From assembly GCA_963555705.1 (NCBI GenBank), contig OY743189.1, positions 4,605,501 through 4,669,500 on the forward strand: a stretch of 64,000 nt of DNA, in the 5' to 3' direction. Shown here piece after piece: positions 11,250-22,416 of the stretch. Made by a program: the position numbers and the translations under genes. This DNA is from Ligustrum vulgare (taxonomy: Eukaryota > Streptophyta > Magnoliopsida > Lamiales > Oleaceae). Under the pieces are notes generated by a model. It was given only the letters and a program-made list of their open reading frames with translations, did no database searches and was not told the DNA's origin. Numbering within the stretch: position 1 is the stretch's first letter; every line of letters begins with the position of its first letter.

Positions 11250-13870
11250 AGAAATAAAAGGGGGGATTGGCGCGAATCTTCAGACGACGAGACGGATAGT
11301 GTTATGCTAGGTGACTACCTGTGAGTTGTGGACTTGCTGAATAAGGTCTTGTGTTTGAACTGTCAGACTCGGTATTTTATTATTATTATTGTTTATCTAA
11401 AAGATTTTAAAGTCAAGATTTTACATTAAATGTTTTATCGAAGAATTTTATTTAAAGTAAAGGGATTTTGAAATCTCAGCCAAGTGACGTCATTTCCGTC
11501 ATTGACTTATGAAAAGAAATATAAAAATATTTCTACAATTTGTTTTATGCGCCACGTGTTGGCATCGAATTTTGGCATCGAATTTGAAAATAATAAAAAA
11601 TTTGGCTGCGCATCATACAAACATTATAGCGACCAAGAATTTTTCAAGTATTAAGTAATTATTTAATTTATTAAAAATGTGTTGGTGTGATCTTATCCAT
11701 TTTTAAGTTAAAGTTGAAATGTGTTCGTCTAGCCAAGCCAAGATATAAAATTGAGCCTAATTCAATTTTAAGCAAATTTCGAGTTTCTAAAATTATTTAA
11801 ATCCAAAATCGTTTTAATTCCAAAATTTAATTATTTCAATTCCCAAATTTTTTTTTAAATCAAATTTCAATTCAAAATTATTTTTTAAAATACAATTTTT
11901 ATCCCATTAGAAGTCGTCATGGTTTTATCCTTATCATGTCCAATCTTTCACGATTCTATTTCAACTACAACATATCTCGACCAATCAATACCTATATATA
12001 CACCCCTTCTCATTATTCATGACATCAATTCAAGAATTTCAACAAGGTAGGTTTCCATCCTTTCAATCTTGAAAATCAAACGTCAAAACTAGGGAATCAA
12101 TTTCTAGCAATCAACCGTGTGAGAATTTCCATCACCAGACTCCCTATATGACCGAACTCCATCATCACCACCAGCTGCCAAACTGCCAACTTCGAACCAC
12201 CACTTCCCACTTCAACCAATTCAACATCGCTGTCACCTTCGAGCAACACCACCACCAAGAATTCCAAAAACATCAAACTATAGTCTACAACACTGAATCT
12301 TGTACCCCAACCATGTGCCTACTTCCCAACCGAATACCATAGATAGAATCACCAACCATACACACGAAGCTCGCCACCAACCTCCACATTAGCCGGCCAA
12401 GAACCGAACCTCCATCACCAACATCAATCCATAACTGGCCACTACTGCCCTCCTCAAACAACCACTAAATCAACACCCAAACCACCAAGCATCAAACCTA
12501 AAATCAAAACAAAACCAGAAATAAACCAAAAGTCTAAGTACTTACCTTGACCGTCGGATATTTGGCCGGAAACCACACCTCCAAAAGCCGAACCCAGCCT
12601 CAGTCACTTACGATTTTTGGCACCAAAGTCATCCAAATCTTTCTTCTTTCACTCACCGACTACCTCCTCGTCCCGGTGATGCCACGCCGGCTGAACCACC
12701 AGTAGCCATGTCGCAGAAGAAGGGAGCTCCGTCTCCTGCTCCCTCTCCTCTCTGCTGACTTCGAACAGAGAGAGATTGATTTTGTGATATTTTAAGTGTT
12801 GATTTTAATTAAATAGCTCCTTTAGTCCCCAAGTTTTAAATTTTTTTCATTCTAGTCCCTGCAGTGTTTAAAATGTTTTTAAAGCTCAGCCTTTGTTTTT
12901 ATTATTCGTTATCACAGCCCCTACAGTTTTATATCTGTTTTAAGTTTCAACCCAAGTTTCTGAAAATTCTGATTCAGCCCCAAAACTTTTCAAATTGATT
13001 ATTTTATATTTTCAATTTAATCCCCAACCTTTTAAATTCGTTTTAAAACTTTAAAATTCCAAAACACTAATTTAAGATTTATTTTCTTTTGGCTAGACGC
13101 AGCATCCGGAGATTTAGAAGAATAAAGTGATTATTCCAGCTCAACTTCCAAACTTGTGAATTATTAAGGTAGACTCACATCCACTAATTAGTTTAAATTA
13201 TAATTGCATGTATTATGTGATTTTACGTGATTTATATGCATTTATTGCGTGAGACGAGATTATGATGTTGTTATGCTTATCATAACTTATATGCTCAAAT
13301 GCATGAGACGAGACGAGACGAGATTATCTATTATGAGATGTGGTTATGCATAACTTACGTGCTTTAATGCATGAGACGAGATTACTCACTCCCTATATTT
13401 TTAAGAGCCTTTGATTTTTAAAAATAAAAGAGTCTATGATTATGATAATGATGTCACTGTATAAATTGCATAATTATGTGTTCAATTATTCTGTAAATTA
13501 ATTATTGGCGATGAGTGTACTGAGTATTTCTATGAAATGCTCATTTCTTTATAACAATATTTACAGATTTCGGAGATGGAGGCGCATAATGGACGTTGTG
13601 GCAATAATAGTTAAATAATAGAAAGTTTACTTTATTCATGTTCAATTTTAGAATGCTAGCAAATTTTATATTTTTGATAAATGATTTCTTTATTTAGAAA
13701 ATAATGAACGATTTGAATTGTTATTTCAAGAAATTCCAAGTTATTAAATTATATTTATCGTTTGGTTTATTTAAATGTTGCCAAGTATGAAAAAAAAAAT
13801 TATTCTTTTGATAAAATCGTTATTTTAAAAGTTTGATGAGAATGACGTAATTTAGAACTCAGGGTGTCAC
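11250..13870. repeat. LTR-like repeat ending in GGGTGTCACA
   Basis: This region shares its layout with the solo LTR at 50,511-53,385: a GC-rich block (about 12,540-12,760), then GAGAGAGA, then TTTAGTCCC-type AT-rich DNA, then a GACGCAGCATCC motif (about 13,096) comparable to GACGGCATCC at about 53,242. It also has a GTACTGAG...ATGCTCATTT...TTACAG stretch near 13,520-13,570. The right end GGGTGTCACA (13,861-13,870) is a typical Del/Tekay-type terminus. The left end is not resolved, so the span is approximate. The proline-, histidine- and threonine-rich frame at 12148-12342 is composition-driven and not called as a gene. Confidence 0.45.
13240..13390. repeat. Local tandem repeat with GAGACGAGATTA units
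   Basis: Three units of about 55-70 bases begin with TGCATGAGACGAGATTA or close variants, at roughly 13,245, 13,301 and 13,368. The middle unit has an internal GAGAC/ACGAG microrepeat. It lies inside the LTR-like repeat ending at 13,870. Confidence 0.6.
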
Positions 13871-14070
13871 AAACACACCAAAATTCCTTCATTTTATTTT
13901 CCATGGAAAATAATTTCTTGGAAATAACAAGTATCTCTATAAGTAACAAAAATATTGAAAGAACTTTAACTAGTTAAACTTTGAGATGATGCCTTTCGAA
14001 TAGAGAATATGAGTTTCTCTCTTAAATAGTTTGATGAATAGGATAAGCATAAGACCTTAATAGTGCTAAG

Positions 14071-15601
14071 TGTATTTTATATACTTACTTGTATATCTAA
14101 ATTAGAATAATTCATTTTCATTCTTGAATAAATCCTACTTAATTGCTTTCTATTTGTTTGCATTTAAGAAATAATGCCAAATTTATGTGAATGAAGCAAT
14201 GGATTGAAATAATGCACAATTAGAAAGACATTTCGAGCGAAATTGGACAAAGTCGATGTTGAAGTTGTCAACAAGGACTTTCAAGAGGAGCTAAGCATGA
14301 GAAATCAAAGTTCACGGGCTTAATTGATGATGAACAGAAGTTGGGAAGAATAATTGAGGCAGTTCAAAAGTTCGAGGACTAAATTCTTGCAATTAGAAGA
14401 TGAATGACTCATGTGCAAATAAAGTTCAGGGGACCTACTTAAACATATTTGAAAGATGGAAAATTGTGCTAAAGAAGTCGACCGCGAGTCCACTCCAACC
14501 CTACCAGGTGCCCGTGCATTCAGGCATCAAGTCAGCATATTCGTTTTGAAATGGCCTGCGCGGCCACCAATTTTATAACTGCATGACTGCGCAATTATCC
14601 GGCCCTGCGGGAGATTAGGCCTATGAGTGAATTCATGTCTTGTTTTACCAAGATTTCTTGACAACCTATATATACTACTTATCATGCACGATTTGAGGGA
14701 CCTTTGCGCTGATATTCTAGAGGCAACATTCATCATCCTACCTTAGAGATTGTTGAAGCTAATTGGAGGCAAAGGTGTGAGAGTTGAAGATCAACACGTG
14801 GAAGCTACTTCTTGGTGCGAGAGTTCTAATACATATTTCTTTAATAAACTCATGATGTCGTTCTTAATTATTAATTGGGTTTTTATTTCCAATATGACAA
14901 ACAACTAAACATCTTGTTGGGATTAACAATGTAGCGTATTTTTTCACTTTTAACTGCATTGTTCAAGTTTTACATGTAGATTGCATGTGCTGGTTTTATT
15001 TTGTGATTAATGTGTAAATTGACTAGCCACTAATTCATAGATTTAATGAGTTGTTTTCATAATCCGAGAGGTGAGCTAACGACCTAGATTTAGGAATAAA
15101 ACCCGGTAATTGAACGAACGATAGAGATATACATTTGTTATTATTGCGATATTTAATTGAGTTCTTGTGTTCCATGCACCTAATCATTACGACATGCTAT
15201 CTAGAAACATGGTTGACTAATTAGGTAGAGTTGACTTAAACTCGATAGAGGAATTTCATAAGCATAAGTGAAATCGATTAATCACATTATTAGATTAAAA
15301 CTTGAATGGTGGAATTAAAAGTATTGACTACGTGAAATCTTGAAATTCCAACTTCTCATTCATTAATTACTAAAACACAATTTGCTTTCTTGTTTAATTG
15401 ATTTTCGATTAAATCATTTAGTTTCCACAAAAAATCTCACTCTTTAATTGTTCAAATAAAGCAAGAGTTAGAATAATTTTGGTAGTTAATCATAATCCTT
15501 GTGAACGATAACTTGAACTCTTTTGGGACAATAACTCGGACTCCTTTGTCCACTTTATTACTTGGATGCGGCATCATATAGTTGCGATTTAGTACACATC
15601 A
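14071..15601 (+). repeat. Solo LTR, Athila/Tat-like, 1,531 bp
   Basis: It starts TGTATTTTATATAC and ends ACACATCA, flanked by a perfect 5-bp duplication CTAAG (14066-14070 and 15602-15606). It is about the length of, and clearly similar to, the LTR at 18,617-20,091, which is followed by an Asp-tRNA PBS; this also sets the strand. No internal region is attached, so it is a solo LTR left by recombination. It contains a GC-rich patch (about 14,480-14,620) with GCGCGGCC-type words. No gene is present. Confidence 0.85.
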
Positions 15602-15606
15602 CTAAG

Positions 15607-16533
15607 CAAGTTTGAGGAACTTATGAACACATGATACCTATGTATTTGTTTTTATCAGAGTCATTAAAATAAATAATAGGTTCAAAGTTATCAACCTACC
15701 TAAATTTCAATAAATACTTTGTAAAAATTCCACTACAACTAGATAGAAATCCAAGGATATCTATCCCTTTTGCATAAGTATCGTTGATTGGATTGCTTTC
15801 AATATACATTTTTTTAGACAGTGAAGGATTGTTTGAAAAATCGTAATTAAATAAATATTGAAGATTGGATTAAAGTAGAACCAAAATTGAATTAAAATTG
15901 TAGAGAAGGAAAAATAATAGCTAAGTGATTGCTTGGGCCAAAAGCCAAGCAATCGCATGTGACACTTTAAGCATAGGCAGATTGGTTTCGAGAAAGTCAA
16001 GTGGTCACCCGACATATAATCAAGCGATCGCTTGGTTAAATTTTTTTTGAAATTTTGTGCTCTGCGATCATAAACATGCGATCGCATGTTTGTCCGAAAT
16101 GACCGTTGAAAAGTTTCATATCTTATGATGGAAAATATGGCTTCTCATGTTGTGATTGGCACCATTTTGTGGAGTTGTTTGGAAAACTATAAGTATGTGA
16201 TATATTTCCATCTTAAAAACATAATAACAATAATATCAAAGATTTTCTAAAATAAAACAAATTCATTGCAATCTTTGTGTTCTTCAAGTTCTTAGAAAAG
16301 CTAGGTGCTTTAAGTTTTCTTCTATTTTTGGCTTGATTTAATCCTACAAACCATTTCAAGTAGTCATTTGAGCTCCCAACTTTTAACTTCATTTTCAAAA
16401 CCGTGTACATAAATTCAACTCTTGCATGCATTTAAAGATAGCATACCACGACTCAAAGATGTCTTACAACCATATGAATAGAGGATATAATAAAACACGG
16501 AAAGAAATATTAAATAATTGGATCACATGTTAA
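15607..16533. other. Intergenic DNA, possible LTR remnant
   Basis: No gene was found. The segment holds a cluster of GATCGC palindromes (listed separately) in a context like the GC-rich patches of Athila/Tat-type LTRs. Minus-strand frames at 15761-16087 and 16213-16431 show no recognisable domain. Confidence 0.35.
15945..16086. repeat. Cluster of GCGATCGC palindromes
   Basis: Within about 140 bases there are AAGCAATCGCATG, AAGCGATCGCTT (about 16,022-16,033) and ATGCGATCGCAT (about 16,077-16,088), plus half-copies such as CTGCGATCATAA. The 12-mers are self-complementary. This matches the pattern of CG-bearing palindrome clusters in other LTR-like repeats of the window. Confidence 0.6.
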
Positions 16534-16541
16534 TGTTTTAA

Positions 16542-17443
16542 TAGTGATGGCAATTTGAACCGCTTGAACTGAAAACTACGATGAACCGAATTGAATTATG
16601 CGAAAATACCGAACCAATGGGGCAGTGGGGGTGGATATGGTATGCAAATTTAATGACCCGATTTTGGGGGGGCGGGTATGGTAATTGTGCCGGTGCCCCA
16701 CCTCGAACCAAATACTCGATTAAAAAAATGATTTTGGCTATATTTAAAACTTAAAAAGTCCAAAATCAAAGTCTTTATTTAAAAGCAAATTAACCCAGCC
16801 CACATGACAAAAGCTCAATCCAAATCCATTAACCTTAGGTCTATAGTCATCTAAATATCTGATTCATTTATCTCTGCTCCCTAAGCCAATCTCCATTTCG
16901 GAGACGACAGTTCTCCATAAGTGCCACACACACACACACAACGGCCGCAGTCAAGTATTTTTTTTATCAAATAGGAATCAATAGTGACATATGCTGCTAA
17001 CAATATTAGTGGAGAGAAGATTGAAGTATAAAGGTCCAGAAATAAAATATTTGTTGTTTTCAAGTGTTAACATCGGGAAAAATAATTTATTTTATCTTTG
17101 TATAATCGTACTGTAATATACTAACATTGTTATGCTCGTAATATTATTTGCTAAATTTGGATTTTGAATTTGAGAATTTGGATATTGTTTGCAAAATTTG
17201 CTCAGTACTGTTATGTTTTTTTTAATAAACAATTTTTTTTTTTCAGTTGGACTTGCAAAAGTTAATTTATATTTAAGTTGTTATTAACCACACCTAATTG
17301 AACCGCATCGAATCGAGACACGCACCGAAACTGCGCCGACCCAACTTATGCGGTTATGGGGCAGCTATGGTATGAGAAAAAAATTGGTGGTTCAATTATG
17401 GTTTTGGATGAACCGACCCCAAACCGAACCGTTGCCATCATTA
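16542..17443. mobile_element. Non-autonomous hAT-type element, 902 bp
   Basis: The termini are inverted repeats, TAGTGATGGCA on the left and TAATGATGGCA on the right (read inward). They are flanked by an 8-bp duplication with one mismatch, TGTTTTAA (16534-16541) and TGCTTTAA (17444-17451). The interior has GAACCGAAC-type words near both ends and GGGGCGGGTATGG-type words (about 16,670), as seen in plant hAT-like MITEs. No transposase is encoded. A (CA)n tract lies near 16,925. Confidence 0.75.
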
Positions 17444-17451
17444 TGCTTTAA

Positions 17452-17770
17452 GGCTAAAAGGTCACATATGAGATATCTGAATGCAAATTGTTTTAAACAT
17501 TATGCAATAATTCATGAGAAAATATTAGCTATTTTGATAGAATATATAACATGATATACTCATCTCAACAGTTTGATATGAGTTTTAAAATGAAACTATA
17601 ACTCTAGAGTGGAGACACATTCATAATGACCACCATGTTCCTAAATAGCAATAGTTGCATCAAAATTTCCTATTACCAACTATTTTCCAGATGGTGACCA
17701 AGCACATGATCTAACAGTCCTAGTATGCATCCCTATTGTTTTTAGACTATCATTATCTCTTTACGGAAAA
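17452..17770. other. Short intergenic stretch
   Basis: AT-rich DNA between the hAT-type element and the Helitron 3' end; nothing recognisable. Confidence 0.4.
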
Positions 17771-18616
17771 CTAGTATTTTACTCGTGCAATGCAATGCAT
17801 TTGAATTTCATGAAAGCGATTTTTAGTAAAACCACATGAAATTTTTCTCATTATAATACTTCCAAATAAAATAATGTTGGTTAAATAACATTACATTAGA
17901 TATGTTTTATGAGACTTTTAGAAACATCTAATCTAGATTTTAAAAAACTTCTTTGAAGACTACATTTGTGGTCGAATTGGTTGGCTTTCAATCTCTATCA
18001 CAAATTAGTATCTTTAATCCAGCACGATTTGTAACTCGAGAGACTACAACATAAAATTGTCCATGACTGAAAATTAGTATCTTTCAGATGAAGTCCAACA
18101 TGCGAAAGAGATTGGTCATGAATTTTGTTAATAGTCATAGCGTATGAGACAATCAAAGGATATTTCCTTCGTCGGAACTTAAAAGGTATCCTCGGTTCTG
18201 ATGGAGATAGAGTCATTCTTGGAATGAAAAATCTATATCTTCCATTACTTCCTGAAATAACCATGGCTTTCATAACATGATTCTCAAGCCTTGTAATCAC
18301 CAATCTAATCCTATTACATGGCCCAGTGGAATGATTAATATTTCATAATAACATAAACATGATTCCAACATTCAACTGATGATTAAGCAGAGAAGAATTG
18401 GTACGATTCAAAAACTCTGGAGTGTGAATATCTTCTTGTTAAATTAATATTTGAATCTGACCTCGAAGTAGAATTAGAACTTAAATATGTCTTCCCCTCA
18501 GCAAGAGGCCATGTATTCATTAACTGGTTCAACTACCTCTAGAGTTTGTGCAAGAATTGCTCTTTCTTGCAAACATGATGGGTCACTAAAGTTATTTGAG
18601 AAAGAGAGGTGATAGG
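17771..18616 (-). pseudogene. Helitron helicase C-terminal fragment with 3' terminus
   Basis: On the minus strand the broken frames encode the last part of a plant Helitron PIF1-like helicase: QERAILAQ, EDIHTPEFLN, LVITRLENHVM, FIPRMTLSPSEPRIPFKFRR, YAMTINK and a degraded SHGQ-type motif, ending near 17,955. Past the gene, minus-strand TGCACGAGTAAAATACTAG matches a Helitron 3' end with CTAG terminus (17771-17774 on plus). Several stops and shifts make it non-functional. Its 5' continuation is lost at 18,617, where an LTR element begins. The same helicase segment is present in another copy at 22.4-23.3 kb. Confidence 0.82.
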
Positions 18617-20091
18617 TGTGTTTTACACGGTTACTTATATATCTAAATTAGAATGATTTATTGTCATTCTTGAATAATTACTACATAATGTTGTGTTATT
18701 TGTTTACATTCTAGGAATATTCCCAAAATTCATGAGAATGAAGCAATAAAGTGGAATAAAGGACATTTGGAGCTAAAAAAGACAAAGTAGATGTTGGTGA
18801 TGTCAATTAGGATTCTCAAGAGTAGTTAAGTGGAAGAAATCATAATTCAAGGGCTTAATTGAAGATGGATTGAAGTTTGAAAGAAGAATTGAAGTGTTTT
18901 GGGAGTTCAAGTCAGAAGATGAAGAACTCATGTGCAAATTAAGTTCAAGGACCTACTTAAACGCATCGAAAAAGATGAAATTGCATCGGAAGATTTGTAT
19001 TGCGTGGACACGACCTTTTCATTAGGTGACCATGCGACAAATGCAAAATTTACATAACCACTTTTGGTTCAACTGCGCGGTCGCGGGCTGCGCAGTTGTC
19101 CGACCCAGGGAGAAAAAGGCCCATGCGCATTTTTAAGTTCTATTTTACTTAGGTTTTGGGAAGGAAACTATATATGGGACTTTACCTAGGTTTCGGGAAG
19201 GAAACTATATATGGGACTTTCATGCACGAGAGGAGGACCTTGGTACACATACCCAAGAGGCATAATTCATCATAAAACCTTGGAGATTGTTGAAGCTAAT
19301 TGGAGGCAAAGGCAAGAAGATTGAAGATCAACACGTGGAGGACACTTCTTGGTGCAAGAGTTCTTTTACTTGTTTCTTTAATTTACTCATGATGTTGTTC
19401 TTAACTATTATTCATGTTTTCAATTCCAACATTATAAACAAGTAAACTTATTGTTGGGATTAACGATGTAACGTAATTTTTCGCTTTTAATTACATTGTT
19501 CAAGTTTTACTTATTGATTGCAAGTGATGGTTTTATTTTGTGATTAATGTATGAATTAATTGACCACTAATTCATTGATCTAATGGGTCATTTTTATAAT
19601 TCGAGAGGTGAGTTAATGATCTAGATTCAGGAATAAAACTCGGTAACTGAAGGAGCAATAGAGATATGTGTTTGTTGTTATTGTAGTCATTAATTGAGTT
19701 CTTGTATTCCATGCATCTAATCATTATAATCTGCTATCTAGAAACACGATTGACTAATTAGGTACAGTTGATTTATACCCGAGAGGGGAATTTCATGTGC
19801 ATAACTGAACTCGACCGATCACATTAGTAAATTAAAACTTGAACAATGGAATTAAAAGTATTGACTACGCGAGCTCGTGAAATCCCAAATTTTTAAAAAC
19901 ACATTTATTCTATTGTTTCCTTGATTTAAGTTATTTAATTCATCAAAATCTCAAACATTTGTCATTCAAATAAAGTGAAAATTAGAACACCTTTGGTAAT
20001 TAATCATAATCCTTGTGGGACGATAATCCGAACTTCTTTGTCCACTTTATTACTTGCATGCGACATATTACACTTGTGATTTATCATACCA
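18617..20091 (+). repeat. Athila/Tat-like 5' LTR
   Basis: It starts TGTGTTTTACACGG directly after Helitron sequence and ends ATCATACCA just before an Asp-tRNA PBS. It aligns along its length with the solo LTR at 14,071-15,601 and, inverted, with 48,628-50,190. A GC-rich patch at about 19,060-19,115 has words such as GCGCGGTCGCGGGCTGCGCAG. The candidate left target duplication is ATAGG (18612-18616). No partner 3' LTR was found downstream in the window. Confidence 0.8.
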
Positions 20092-22150
20092 AGTTTTTGG
20101 CGCCGATGCATGGGATTGTTAATTAATATCGATACCAATTAGTTCTTACCTTAATTTGAACTTTTTATTTTTATTTCTTATCTTTTGAACATTTAAATGT
20201 TTTGAATTATTTCCTTTTCAGGGATTGAATGAACCTTTGGATAGTTGGAAACATCACGGCAGATAGAGAAGTTGAAATGACAAAAAACAATCATTAGTGT
20301 TATTATGATCAAGTAGCACCTAGGATTGATGGTATCACATCAATGCTTGCAAGAATTGATGCAAATCTAGCTTTGATAGAAAAATTACACAGTAGGATGA
20401 ATAACCAATTACATGCAGTTTAGGCCAAAATTAAAGATTTTGACAAGAAAGATTTGATAATACAAGTATTGCAAAATAAACAAGTTGAACTTATTGAAAT
20501 CAAGAAGTTGATGAGGCAAGTGACAGTGACCATATCAGAGAGACGGCTAGTGTAGATGCCAGAAATTTAGGTGACTAGATCAGATGATTCAGAAAAATTG
20601 GGTGAAACAGTTGAAGGAAAAAAGAGCAATCTAATGTAGAGGATCAACCAAAAGAAATTGTTTACCATGAAGAGACCATTGCTCCATTGCCAAAAATTAA
20701 AATTTCGAACATCGAGCTTGAGAAAACTTCAATTAAAAATGAAGATCAAGTGGAGAAAGAGGAGTTGATCATAGAAGAGTAGACAACCAAGGAGATACTT
20801 AAGAGTGCCGACCTTACCGTGCAATCCTCTAACTTCATAGTTGATTTCATCATTGGCACCGACGAGGTAATTGAAGTCTACATATTGAAGTTTGAATCAA
20901 GTGGATATGTCAACATACATGACATGGGCAAGATAAGATTTTGGAGTATAAATGAAAATTGGAGCAAGTTCAATCGTCACAAACAAAGAAGGTCATCAAA
21001 AACTTTACTTAGAGTACCTTGAACAATATAGGTAAAAATTCGGGCTTTAGACTATAAATAGAGCGCTTTTTGGGAAGCAACCCAATTTTCTATTCCTTTT
21101 ATTTATTTTGCTTTCTTTATTGCTTTAAGTTTAGTTTTAGGATTTACTTGCTTTATTAGTTTAGTTTTTGCATGTTTGAGTTATCATGTTTGCATGACAT
21201 TAGTTGTACCACATTGAGTTGTTGATATATAAGTCCATGTTCCTTGACATAGTTTTAGCATCATAATCATCATTGAGATCTGGCCTAAAATATGAAACCA
21301 TAGTTTGATGCATATTAAGCAATCATAGCACGATCATTCCATTGAAATGTTGATTTGCTTTGCATGTTTTATTTTTGAAGTTTGCACCACTAACCCAAGC
21401 ATACATGCGAATCTTGGACATGATAACATATTCTAAGGGTTGGTTGCACGCATCGCGAGGCATTCAGGGTTGAAAATTCAAAAAGTCAAAAAAATTCTAG
21501 TCAGATCACCATGCGGCCACGTCATCTACGATTGAGTGGCCATGCTCCTGTCATTTAAAAAGCAGTTCACCAGAATTTAAATGTCATTTAAAAAGCAGTT
21601 TGCCCAGAATTTAACTGCAAGGCCGTGCGATTGAATTTTTGACTTATGATTTTGACCATTCATAGCACTACCATCGATTTTCTTCCCCAAACTCACCCCA
21701 AATCCAATTCTCAACCAACTACATGAACTTCAAGCATTTCATTGTTGCTATATACATGGATTTTATCTCGCTAATCCATAATTAAGGTAAGTTTTACACT
21801 CTTGGGGATTAATTCATGAATTTCATGCTTATTGCAAACTTTTGGTAATTTTTTATTGAAGATGTTTTTGTTATGAAATTAGGCTAGTGATTGATGTGTG
21901 TGTTCATGCTCTATTAGATGAAAGATTTTGAGCAAATCAAAGTTTCCAAATCTATGTTTCTCATTGATTTCCAATCATGCACACCATGTGTTTGATAAAA
22001 TGCCATAATGAGTTTTTCTTTGAGTTTTTGTAAATATTTCTGAATGATCACCTTAAATACATGTTATAAATCATATGTGTGTCATTCATAGATGGCTTAC
22101 GTTGATTTAATGCATAAAACTTGAAGTGAACATCATAGGTATCACAATAA
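20092..22150 (+). mobile_element. Internal region of the Athila/Tat-like element, 3' end missing
   Basis: It begins with the PBS at 20,098. The part at about 20,270-21,020 has broken frames with a coiled-coil-like, Glu/Lys/Ile-rich composition (for example 20819-21022), but no RT, integrase or protease, so this looks non-autonomous. GGGAAGCAACCCAAT at 21,071-21,085 resembles a motif common in Athila-type elements. A 33-base direct tandem repeat (TGTCATTTAAAAAGCAG...) lies at about 21,549-21,615. No 3' LTR follows; the element appears truncated before the Helitron at 22.4 kb. Confidence 0.6.
20098..20115 (+). other. Primer-binding site, Asp-tRNA type
   Basis: TGGCGCCGATGCATGGGA is a diverged match to TGGCGCCGTTGCCGGGGA, the complement of the plant Asp-tRNA 3' end used by Athila-like elements. 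It lies six bases after the LTR. Confidence 0.75.
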
Positions 22151-22194
22151 ACTCATTGTAGGGTCACTACACTAAAAACAGCTTCAGGTCCCTA

Positions 22195-22416
22195 CTCTGT
22201 GTGTGTGTGTGTGTGTGTTATTAAAATTAAGATGATTTTTTAATATTTCATTTTTTAGACTATATTTTATTTAATACTGTTTTTATCTATACACCACTTT
22301 GCAATTAGTTAGGGATATACATGACCTCATTGGAATTTCTCATAATATTTTACTATGACTTATTAATTAAATGAATTGTTAGTCTCATGTCTTTCACACA
22401 CACACACACACACACA
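22195..22416. repeat. Two microsatellites, (TG)n and (CA)n
   Basis: A (TG)n tract at about 22,199-22,219 and a (CA)n tract at about 22,395-22,416 bracket about 180 bases of AT-rich DNA just downstream of the Helitron helicase stop. Being complementary and about 180 bases apart, they could pair in single strands. I found no Helitron 3' hairpin or CTRR terminus here. Confidence 0.7.

Noticed and set aside
12148..12342. His/Thr/Pro-rich 64-codon frame
   Set aside because: It is inside an LTR-like repeat and driven by CAC/ACC-rich sequence; no family match.
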